This document shows, piece by piece, positions 49,024 to 59,400 of a stretch of 64,000 nt of DNA. The notes beneath the pieces are model-generated. The model was not told where the DNA came from, ran no database searches, and was given only the letters and a program-made list of their open reading frames with translations. Numbering within the stretch: the first letter of the stretch is position 1; each line of letters starts with the position of its first letter. Position numbers and translations under genes: made by a program. The DNA is from Diploscapter coronatus (lineage: Eukaryota; Nematoda; Chromadorea; Rhabditida; Rhabditidae), in the NCBI GenBank assembly GCA_964036155.1, contig OZ038422.1:74919201-74983200 (forward strand), in the 5' to 3' direction.

Positions 49024-50272
49024 ATGGGTAGATTCATCGTTTTGTCGCTTCTACTCGCCACGATTTGTTGGGCTCAAGCTTCGAAGAAGAAGAACGATGG
49101 AGCCAATTTCGACTATTTTATGCTCGTCAGAATCTATCCTGACGCGGTCTGCAGAGCCGACGACGACACAGGTATGATTGTGAGGGAAATGGAAAGTTTA
49201 CGAAGAATTACAGTTCCTGATTCGTGCGAAATTCCAAAGGGCACCCCGATGTGGACGCTGCACGGCTTGTGGCCCAACTACGCAGACGGGTCCTATCCCC
49301 AGTTCTGCAAGGGACACCCCCGGAAATACGACCAGCATGCCATTGATCCCATCAGGGAGATGCTCTTGTGAGTGACAATTTACATGAATTGATGAGACAT
49401 CGCATTTTCTATAGAAAATTCTGGCCGAACTATTATCCCACGAAAACGGCCGATTCATTCTGGAAACACGAGTACGAGAAGCACGGCACCTGCTCGCAAA
49501 GCCTGCCTGATTTCGATTCCGAGCTGAAATATTTCAACAAGTCGCTGGACTTGAATGCTCTCTATGACTTGGAAAAGGGCATGAAGGAGAAGCTCGTGCC
49601 AAGGGAAAAGCCCTACAGTCGAAGCCTATTCGAACTGTCGCTGAAAGCCGGCGTCTCCGAAAACAGAAGACTCGAAATCAGCTGCGTGAGGGACAAGAAG
49701 GTTGATCATACGAGAATTAGGCTTGAGAACTAATAGAATTTAGACAAAGCAAGTGCTGCTCGCGGACATTCGGATTTGCTTGAATAAGACGAGTCTGCGG
49801 CCGATCGATTGCCCTGTCAAAGTTAATCAATCGGAAATCAATGCTCATTGGTCCGTTAAGAAGAAAATGCTGAGGAAGGCGAAGATTGAATCGCGAATTC
49901 TGGGAGAATCGCCCCCTTTGCCAGGCTTCTACGTGAGTTTCAACCTGAAACTATTCAATGCAATGTCAAATTGCAGGAATGTCCGGATGAGTTCTATTTT
50001 CTGCAAACGGACCGGTTGAAATGCAATCAATATACGATGTTCCACGAAGCCTTTTTCATGGTCCCTTCCGACTGCCACAGACACTGTTTCATTATTGCCC
50101 TCTTCTAGTAAGTCACTATTTTTTTTTAAACAAGTCAAAGTCCAATTACAGTATTCTTGTATCCCTGCCGATAATTTGTTTGTTGAAACGGGCAATCGAT
50201 CGCTGGAACGCCAAATCAGGAGAGTATCAAATTCACTCGTTCGACAATCCAGTCGCAACAAGTGAAGAATAA
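49024..50272 (+). CDS. RNase T2-family ribonuclease with a C-terminal membrane anchor
   Basis: Six exons join in phase to 342 residues: 49024-49171, 49214-49367, 49415-49700, 49744-49932, 49977-50107 and 50152-50272. A signal peptide (FIVLSLLLATICWAQA) comes first. Catalytic block CAS-I is WTLHGLWPNY (His66) and CAS-II is FWKHEYEKHGTC (His119, Glu120, Lys123, His124). All catalytic residues of the family are present. RNase T2 enzymes cut single-stranded RNA in lysosomes or outside the cell and are normally soluble, about 230-260 residues. Here a Cys-rich region is followed by a hydrophobic helix (CFIIALFYILVSLPIICLL, about 296-314), a basic KRA stop-transfer and a 25-residue tail, predicting a type I membrane protein. 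MED24 follows 280 bp downstream. Confidence 0.92.
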
Positions 50273-50436
50273 AGGAATAGGCAAGCAACCATGACTTATG
50301 AATCGAGCGAATTCGATGTTGCATATGGGTACATTTCAGTAAATCTCACTTAGTGCGGTTCCTTTTATCTTTTTTAATTTTATTTTTATATGTACTTATC
50401 GGTTGAACTATACGAGTATTCGCTAATGACAAGTCG

Positions 50437-50442
50437 AATAAA
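50437..50442 (+). terminator. Poly(A) signal between the RNase T2 and MED24 genes
   Basis: AATAAA occurs about 100 bp before the acceptor-like TTTATTTTCAAG that precedes the MED24 start codon. This spacing is typical of nematode operons. Confidence 0.5.
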
Positions 50443-50552
50443 TAGTTGTACAAAGAATTTTCGGATTTTCATGATTTATAGTGTCAGTCTCGTCTGATAA
50501 TTATCCAAATTTTAAAAATTTATTAAAAAGCTTTTATTTTCAAGGACGGAAG

Positions 50553-53500
50553 ATGGTGCAGAACAACGAGGACGAAGCAGTAAAATGGGCGAGGAAATTG
50601 GTAGCCGAATTGTGGAGAAACAACCTTTCGACTGTGGACTTCTCGTACGAAATCAGGAAGGAATGCAGAGAGGAGACGGGCCAATTCGCATCGAGACTCG
50701 CAGAGGAACTGCTCTACTCGGCTGGCTCGCTGCAGCACTTCCACACGATCGCTCTCGACTGTCTCCAGCTGCTCGTACATTCGGAGGTATGTTTCTCGCT
50801 AGATCTAGGGAAAATGAATCATACTCGAAAAGATATACGAGCAGTAGGCTGCGAAGACATTATCATGCATTATTTTCGCTACAAATCTGTTAAATAGACT
50901 TCGATTTCTGTTCAACCACGACCTCTGCAAGTCTTATCCTTTGAAATTAGTGAGGGGAATAAGAAATAACAGAAAAACGAAGGACAAAGACAGTTCTAAT
51001 CGTCATTGCCTTCAGTTAAGATAAATGCAGAACGTCCTCCAAAGGATGAGGCTTTAAGGCCGTGCAACAGAAAACTTACTACAGTAGATTTATTTCGTCC
51101 TTTTAAAATCCGCATATCTCCATAATTCGAATAAAGAGTGATAGGGACGAGTAAGGAAATATTTTTCCTAGAAAGGTGACCCCTTGCACTAGTTACCCTC
51201 AAGCTACTCTTGCCCTTTTGTAAAAATTACCCTCTTTTATCTCTTCTCTATGATATTCTCCAGAAAAGCGAGCAACTTCTACAAAAAGGCAAGAGTAACT
51301 TGTGGGTAACTAGTGCAAGAGGCTGGAAGGGTCTTCAAAGCATACTCATCATTTTGAGATCAGACATCCCCTACATGCTCTACCTCTAACTCTATGTATA
51401 GATGCTTAATATTCAACCGCTATGCGTCTTACAAGAAGCCATTTATTTCAGTACCTTTCCTGGTCCGACTATCTGCGTGTAATCTCCCTCTATTCCCGGT
51501 TCGACAACCAGAAGTGCGTCTTCCAACTCTGCCAATTGCTGGAAGACCAACTTCCCTCCATCGAATGCGGTCTGCAGCAGGACGACTGTGACCGACTGCG
51601 CGATGCAGTCATTCAAGTTGCCAAGTGGCTTTTGCGGGGAATCGAGTTCTGTTGCCAGGACGAGTTGAGGATTCATCAGGAGACAGGCGGGCGAATGATG
51701 CAGACAACACGCGTCTTCGTGCAGGATCCTTTCATCTCACGACTCCTCTCCATTTCTGCACAACAAAGTAACCAGTTTCACAGTAGACTTCTCGAAAACT
51801 ATATTATATTCGATTTGCAGTGCCCGAATTGCCAACTGCGATTTCCCACCTGCTGCAGAACGCCGAGGACTCCGAGTACTTAGATCATTCAGAAGCAGAG
51901 GCTCTGGAATCGCTGAGTCTGCTCTTCGACAAAACATTCAAACCACTCAAATTCGAAATGGCCAATGTGATCAGTGGAAACTACAGACTGGTGAGAAATT
52001 GTCTGAAAAATGCGTTCGAATTTAATTTGATTGCAGCGATGTTCCTCAATTCGCTCCCTGGTCTCCGTCTATGCCTGCTTCCGAGTTCTGACACCCGCTG
52101 CAGAAGTGGCTGATGTCATCTTCATGTTCTCTCAACTCCACAAATACACATTCGAAAACGCTGTATTCGACTTGATTCATTCGACTCTCATGATTCAGGT
52201 AGGATATTCTATACAGAGTGGCCCACGAATTTTTCTAGGGTATTTTTGTTGAATAAGTCATCAGAAGCAATATTTTGGAAAACTTTCAATTGAAACACTT
52301 TTATTCTACTCGGTGGAAGAAACATGGAAATGTACCGTTTTGCCCACTTTCCAATTATAGTATACCCTGGGCTAGATAGCGCAAGCTCTTCGCCCCTCTG
52401 CGAATGCACGGCATTTAAAAAAGTGGTGATTAAGGAACCTCAGAAATGGGAAGCAAACACTCTTCAAAAGGTCAAATGTCGTGAAAAATCACCCCTATAG
52501 ATTGATGATAAATTCTCTGAAACGGTTCGGTGCCAAAAATCGTCGCATAATTTTTCCCTGCAAAAATCTGCAAGCGGTTTGAAGTTTGCGAAAATGTGCT
52601 CATTTAGGAGGTCCGGAAATACAGATTCTTTCGCTCAAAATCAACTTTTATTTGATTTTCCTTCTATCATAATTCTTAGTTACTTCAAAACATAATTTTA
52701 AAGAAAAAAGACCCAAAAATTAATCCTCATGAGCTATTTGTGCTCTCTAGCCACCCTGTACTTATGAAATTGTCAACAAATATGGTTTCAGGTGCAAGAG
52801 CAGGAAATGATAGAAGGATCGAAATTCAAATGGTCAATCATGGTATTCCTCTTTCTAAAGCTGCCTGACATTTTGAATCACCTCACCAAGAACAGAGGAG
52901 TGCCTCGAGAAGCCATCGAAAGAGCTCTGGGCAGAATCGTGAATGAATACAAAACGCTGATCGACGATATCGATGCAGCGTCGAAGTGCAACACGTTGAA
53001 ATGCCTCATTATGGAACTGGTGCAGAATGGGACGATGGATGAGGTAAATTCGGTGGTTTAATGCAGAGAATATAAAGGAGTTGTAGGGCATCGCTGGCAG
53101 ACTCAATTCACGAAGGGAAGACCAGTTGCAGGCCACTCCCGAACTAAGCTATCTGATCAGGGAAATGTACAGATCCAGTTCCGAATACAACATGATGAAA
53201 TTGGCCAGATGCACTAGCGACGACCTTGTTTTGAAGATGCTCAGTCAGGTAGAATTCAAGAGTGCAAATGTTTAGACACGTGGGTATACACGCATAATGA
53301 GAGTGTGTATTTTCGAAAGAGAGAAAAGAACATGCTCTTTTAAAAATCCACGCTATCCTCATTATGCGTGTATACCCACGTATCTAAACATTTATAACCC
53401 TGGTAGAATTACAATTCAAAATTTAGAAAAAAAAAAACAATTGTTTCAGAAGCAATATGCTTCGTACCTGAAGCTGTTCTCCTCGATGACTGGTAGTGGC

Positions 53501-55960
53501 GGGGTTAGCTTCGAAGCGAACTGTGCCCTATACGCAAGAGATTCCACACTCGGACATTTCACTAGCGGAATTGCATCTGCAAGCCTGATGCTACAAAATC
53601 GAATCAAATTCGGAAACAGGCACAAAATATTCGACTACACGTTCATCATGCTCACCAAGGTCTCCATGATGTACGATATGCTGGTAATCATTCATTCATT
53701 TCTTCTTCTTTGAGTTTATTTCATTTTGCAGACTTTCGACGAAATCGTAAATGGTTTTGGAGGCGGCACCTCGCCCGCAGACAATCGCGACTGCATCTTC
53801 TACAAATGGTCTGTCAAGTACTTGAAACGCATCTCTCCGCCTCCAGTTGAGGTTACAAGTACAGAAAATTCAGGTACATTAGATATCTCTGAAATATAGA
53901 AATTCAAAGTTATATTCTCTTCAGAAGAAGAAAAATCGGAAGCAGTCAAAATGGAGACAGACGAACCAGAGAACAACGCGAGTGAAGGTGGAAAGGAAGA
54001 CGCGGAAATGGATGATCCACAGATGCAAATCAACAGGGCCGAATACAGGGAAAAGGCCGACAGATGGAAGCAGGGTGCCCTCTTCTGGGCTACTGACGAG
54101 TGAGTTGAGAGATGAAGGAATGAATTGCTACAGAGGAATTGTAGCGCCGACTTCGAAAGCGCAATCAATCTGTTGTCTTTCGTGGCCGAACAGATCTTCG
54201 AGGATTACAAAACAAAGGAGCACAGACTCAATCTCGAGGAAATGAAGGTTTGTTTTCTTGCAATTTGAAAAGGACCTCTTGTACTGTTTCAGAACATAAT
54301 CAATTCGATGCGCAATGCAACCTGTCTGTTGGTCTGCATGATCGAGTGGCTGGACTGCCAGAAAGCCTGTGAAGCGAAGCGAATCATGGCCAGGCACATC
54401 ATTGCTGTTCTCGAGGAAATTACTCATGAAGACATTGAGGATGGGAGGTTGGAAAAGAAGATGTTTTGAATAGAAGTATTGGGTTGTCCAGAAAGTTTTG
54501 ATCCCAATTTTTCAATTCATATCTTTCACATAGATTGACAAATTCAAATAGGGTTTTCGGCGTTAGGATTTTGAAACCTTCGGCTTTCATTCCAGGGCTG
54601 TAACGAAATCAAATTTTGAAAATTTTCGGAACGGAATTTGAAAAATTTTTAATTCTCAAACGGAACGGAATTCCGTTACAGCCCTGATGTGAAAGATATG
54701 GATTTTTTAAATGGGAATCGAAACTTTCTGGCCAACTGAGTATATGAATTGCAGATTGAGATTCGTGTTCCTAATGTGCAAACCGATTCTGAACGAGATG
54801 ATCGACACTCCAATTGTGGCTTCGCCCATCCCCAACGCACTGATGATCATCGCCAATCGGGATGTGCCCAAGATGAGAAGGAATCAGATTCCCGATCAGG
54901 AAATCCTCAGGAAGGCCTGGTTCGGAATTCAAAGACACAACTGGGCGAGTCCTTACATCCTGAGAATTCTAGAGCATGCCAACAGGGCAAGGACACACAA
55001 GGAGTGGATTCATGTAAGTGGAATTAGTGAATTGTATGGAAGAGAAAGAGAGTTCAGTTCTTCGTACACCACATGCTGAAGATGAACTGCCCGGACATGA
55101 TGGCCAAGACGATCGATCTGCTGTCTGCTTGCACGATGCTAGACGCGGCCGGCACTCTCGTCAGAATCCTCGAGACTCTCGTGGATTCGATGATCAAGGA
55201 CAACGCGGATGCATCGGACAACATGCAATTCTGCCACCCCTTCGTCATGCCCCTCGTAACTCTTCTCACACAGGTAATTCAGCAATTCACCACATTCCCA
55301 CCAGGGCTTACCATTCTAGACGCGGTCACGCTAAACATGACACGAAAATACTCGCACCTTTTTTTCTCGTTGTCTGCCGCCGCGCTTCCCCATGCTATCT
55401 TCGCTCTTTTTCTCACGTTATGTTTAACATGACCTCGGCCGGACTCGAAATGAACAGCCCTGATTTCCACAGCAAATTCATCAAACTCTCCGCAGGTTTT
55501 GCTCCTCTCCGTGTGGGTGGCTCATAAAGGTCCCGCTCTGGAGCAGAACAACGAGAGTACAAAGAACGTCTCTGCCGAGGATGGGGAGAAGTCCGACTGG
55601 GAGTTGTTGCAACAGACCGTGGAAGTGACCATCAACCGATTCGCCAAACTGGCCCAGAGAGGAATGATGTCCCTCTGCGTCTGTGTCGTCTGCCACACGC
55701 TCAGAGAAATCGCCGCTGCTCCCGATTCGGAGCCGAAGAGGATGTTGACCAAGATGATTCCTCACAAAATGGTAAGACTGACTGGATATTTGACTAGAGA
55801 CGTAAAGTTGGGCTAAATTTAGCTATTCCAATTGGCCCGTGTCTGTCCGGCCTCGATGCCAGTCGAACTATTCGCCAATTTCTGTCAGTTGGAGGAAGGC
55901 GATAGTCTCGATGAGCAGCTGAGATATCTGTGCAGTCTCAAGAAATATGGAGGATTCTAA
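50553..55960 (+). CDS. MED24: Mediator complex subunit 24 (LIN-25 type)
   Basis: Fifteen exons join in phase to 997 residues (human MED24 has 989): 50553-50786, 51452-51767, 51821-51990, 52037-52198, 52792-53043, 53087-53248, 53450-53683, 53732-53873, 53925-54099, 54145-54247, 54293-54447, 54755-55013, 55058-55273, 55496-55771 and 55823-55960. MED24 sits in the Mediator tail and helps relay activators to RNA polymerase II; in C. elegans LIN-25 acts with SUR-2/MED23 in Ras signalling. Blocks that recall the human protein, in order, are SWSDYLRVISLYSRF, FKWSIMVFLFLKLPDIL, RRNQIPDQEILRKAWFG and the hydrophobic segment around CLLVCMIEWLDCQKACEA. An acidic insert (VKMETDEPENNASEGG) lies in the middle. 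No catalytic motif is expected. Assignment rests on remembered similarity along the length, which is diverged. Confidence 0.82.
52212..52760. mobile_element. Intronic Tc1/mariner-like non-autonomous element
   Basis: Fills most of MED24 intron 4. Its ends are CAGAGTGGC and GCCACCCTG, each flanked by TA, the target dinucleotide of Tc1/mariner elements. The interior has no transposase; part of it (52390-52620) recurs at 23590-23860. Confidence 0.6.
53266..53393. mobile_element. Intronic 128 bp hairpin element
   Basis: In MED24 intron 6. About 37 bp arms are nearly perfect reverse complements (ACACGTGGGTATACACGC and the complement at the other end), around a short spacer. Confidence 0.8.
54483..54736. 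mobile_element. Nested pair of miniature elements in MED24 intron 11
   Basis: The outer inverted ends are GTTGTCCAGAAAGTTTTGAT and its diverged complement (about 50 bp each). Inside, 54593-54686 starts CAGGGCTGTAACG and ends CGTTACAGCCCTG, a CAGGGC-family element (copy 3). The inner one must have inserted after the outer. Confidence 0.75.
55302..55462. mobile_element. CAGGGC-family element, copy 4, in MED24 intron 13
   Basis: 161 bp starting CAGGGCTTACC and ending AACAGCCCTG, with inverted internal matches (GCTAAACATGAC against the complement of GTTTAACATGAC). It makes up most of the 222 nt intron. Confidence 0.65.
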
Positions 55961-56400
55961 ACGCTAACTTAACGATCTCATATCATTTATACAGCAGAAT
56001 GCTAGAAGTAAAAATTATTTATTTGTTGTTGTTGAATTTCAAATTCGCAAATTCGTATGTCATGTATGGATTTGTAGTTGAGTATGTAGTATGTATACTG
56101 ACAATAATACATATCTGATTGATAATAATCACATGATAAAGCTGAGAGTGAATGACATAATGATAGGGATGCAAGTGCAGAGAGCAGAGCTTGCAGAGAT
56201 AATTATGAAAGCCTTTGAACAATTCAGAAGATCACCGGATATGCAGGTTTGAAAGATGGACGAAGGGATATTGTAGATCATCATAAATGAATACTAGAAA
56301 CTAACTACACGAAATGGATATTTGCATAGTGATCAATGAGGTATATCGTGCAATGCATAACAATGAGTAAATGATTAAAAAATCAAGTGAAATAAAAGTT
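55961..56400. other. Space between the convergent MED24 and DAAM genes
   Basis: 440 bp, AT-rich, holding the 3' ends of both transcripts. AATAAA near 56391 on the plus strand could end MED24. No gene was seen. Confidence 0.45.
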
Positions 56401-59400
56401 TTATGCCTTTTTGGGCACTCGGAAAGACGTCCTTAATCGACACAGCTCTTCTTTGAAAATGTCGCCAGATTGCAGTGCACTAATCAATTGCTCGAAGTCT
56501 CTCTCCTTGTCGCGACGACGATCTGCAAAATGAGTGAAATTGCATGAATATAGAGGTGAAGATTAGCTTACTTTTCTTCGCGAAGTAAGTCCTTGCAATG
56601 GTCTGCCTTTTGACTTGTTCCTCTGCTTCGTTCTCCACCCAAAGCTGGTGATGATATTCCGAGAAGGAGGTGAGGAATTTGGATAGGGGAACGAATAACT
56701 CCTCTGGAGGCGAAGTCGCATCCACACACAATTGTCTGGTACATTCACAGTACTGTAAAAAGGGCTTTCTATTCATTTTTCATGAAGCTCCTCACCTTTG
56801 TATTCATTTCTGCCATAAGCTTCTCCAAATTTCCATAATCAACAGTAGCTGTGGAGACGAAGTGCTTTGCTACAGTACTCAATCTGTCTTTCTCCTTCTC
56901 CTTCTTGCCCTCGTCTGTCAAACTAGCTTCTTGTGGAACCTCCTTCTTCTCCAATTCATTCCTCACGATCTGTATCGCCTGCTCCAAACTTCTCATTTCC
57001 GTTAGAACTTCGGCTCGACTAAAATTTCTATTCTTTTTTCAAAATGCTCGGAGTGTAATGGCTGACTTGAATCTTGCAGCGTCAAAAACGCTGGCCAAAT
57101 CCCTCTTCAGTTTGGTCAGATCAGGCCATTTCTTCTCAATCAACTGAATGACGTAGTGCAACAGATTCCTGTCAGATTTTTGTGACTGTTTCACATCCAC
57201 AAGACGATTCAGCGACTGCACGTCGAATCCATAGGCATTTCCATTCCTCTTCCCGTAATTCAGATAATTCCCAATCGCTAGAACCAATGCCAGGTATTGT
57301 CGAAGTCGCTTGTTTGAGGACACAGCAGAAGAAGCCTTGGTAACTGCTTGAATGTGGGGAATTAGGGCGTCAACACGATCACGGAAAGTTCGAATCAGAT
57401 GGAGGCAGCGGAGACGCTGCTCGAATCGAGGTATACTGTAAGAAAGGAATTGAAATTCCGTTGATATCTCTCCGTCTTACTGTGCCACTTCGAACAAATA
57501 CCGATCTGCCAGAGCGAGACAAGCAGGACTTCCTCCGTTCTTCATTACTGCATCATTTATCAGCGCGATTTCCTCTGCTGTCGGCAAGAATTTCAACATC
57601 TAACAAGCAAAAATCCACATAGGAACTCATGGATCTCGGTGAAATTTTCCAAATAGGGGTTTTCAATGAAGGGGATTACGATGATGAAGTCAAAATCCGT
57701 CAAATAGGAATCTAGGAGAAGTCAATTGTTGACCGTTTTTACTCGTATTTTATGCAAGTAATGAGCAAATTCACTTATCAACACATGTATGCAAATTTGG
57801 CAATTTCACACATAAAGGGAAGAAAGCGGGATTTTCTTCGATTTTTAGCTCCAAGTCCTATTTTACGAATTTTGACGTGATAATAGCGATCAACAACATT
57901 GAAAGCGCCTATTTAGAGAGCTTCATCAAGATCTGTGAGTTCCTACGCAGGAACTTCCCTTCTTCTTTTTCGTTTCAACTCGATGCTTGCTTACCTGCTC
58001 AATCATATCTTTGGGTATCTTGCCCTTCTCGTCCATACTAATCAGTGCGTGATAGATCTCCCTGTGACTCATCTTCAGCTTGCTCAGCATAATCGTGCAG
58101 TTCTGGAACCGTCTCGGGTCGATGACAGTCACCTGTAATCTGCCCTGTCTTCATCTGTTCTCTCCGCTATTCAACTGACACTTGTCTCTTTGTTTCTCCT
58201 CGAAATCGTCCCGAGCACGCTTTCTGCTTCGTCGCTGTGTGAAGACGACGCAGCAAACACCTGCTCGATTTCACTCAAATCCAACTGCAATTCCTTTACT
58301 CTTTCCGCCCGTTGCTCACTTTTCCTTACTTGCTTGTACAATTTCTCATCCTCGATCCCATCCCAAACCGTCCCTTTCACTTTGTCCATCGGTATTTTCG
58401 TCCAATTCAATGTTTTCAGAGGGCCCTTCGGTTGGGGCACTTTTCGCATCGCCTGAATGATTCACTCGTTCGTTTCCTACTATTCGCTATCTTTGGACGA
58501 ACTTCTTTGCTCTCAGGTTTCCTGCCGAGTGTGGCAATCGCCGGGGGCGGCGGAGGTGCGGGTGCAATGGGCGGGCAGACGGGAGGCAGGATCGAGGCGG
58601 ACACTGTCGAAATGGCCGGTGAGCTGCTTCTGTCGGAGGAAATCGAGGATCTGCAAATGCGAATGAACTGTTTCAAGGGATAGATATGCAAGCAGACGAA
58701 CCGGCCCGAATCGCTTCCGCGTCCATCGAGTGCATCGGCCAGTCGATTCTCGAGCTCCACAACCCTTGTTCGCTCCTTCTCGAGTTCTTCCTCTGCAGCG
58801 TCCAGACTCTTCTTCACCTCTTCATACTCCAGGTGGGTTTGCAACCTTACAATCAATTATTCGACACAGACAACAGAGACATTAGTCATTCCCTACTACC
58901 TTGCTAGTATCTCATTCATGTCGATCTCGTTTACTATAGGCCTATGAACGTCAGTCATTCCATTTACGGTAGTTTGTAGAGTTAGGTGCTGCACAATTAG
59001 GTCGAACAGCCGCCACAGGGGAACATGTCTTTCATCACAGGGAACCTGCAAACTAATGAATGCTTGAAGGGAAGAGAGGAACAGCAGCTAAGAAATTACG
59101 AAATGACATGAGGACGTGAACCACCTTTTCCCACACCATTTCTTCCTACTTTCTCATCCTTCCTTATTCCTAACTACTATAGCTTGCATCCCCCCTCACG
59201 TCATCAAGGCATTTCAAAATTGTCGGGTAGAGGAGCTAAACGGACAATGAACAGATGCTGCAGAAGAGAGACGAAGTGGGGCATCGCCATCGAATTCTGC
59301 AATCGGGTATTCAGGGCCTCGGCCATTCCGACTGCTGTTTCGAAATGAATGGGAGAGGAGGAGCCAGAATCGGCTGGGGTCAGACTAAATTTGGGTCGAA

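Noticed and set aside
50553..55960. First taken for the 80 kDa nuclear cap-binding protein (NCBP1)
   Set aside because: No MIF4G signature. Length and the order of similar blocks fit MED24 far better.
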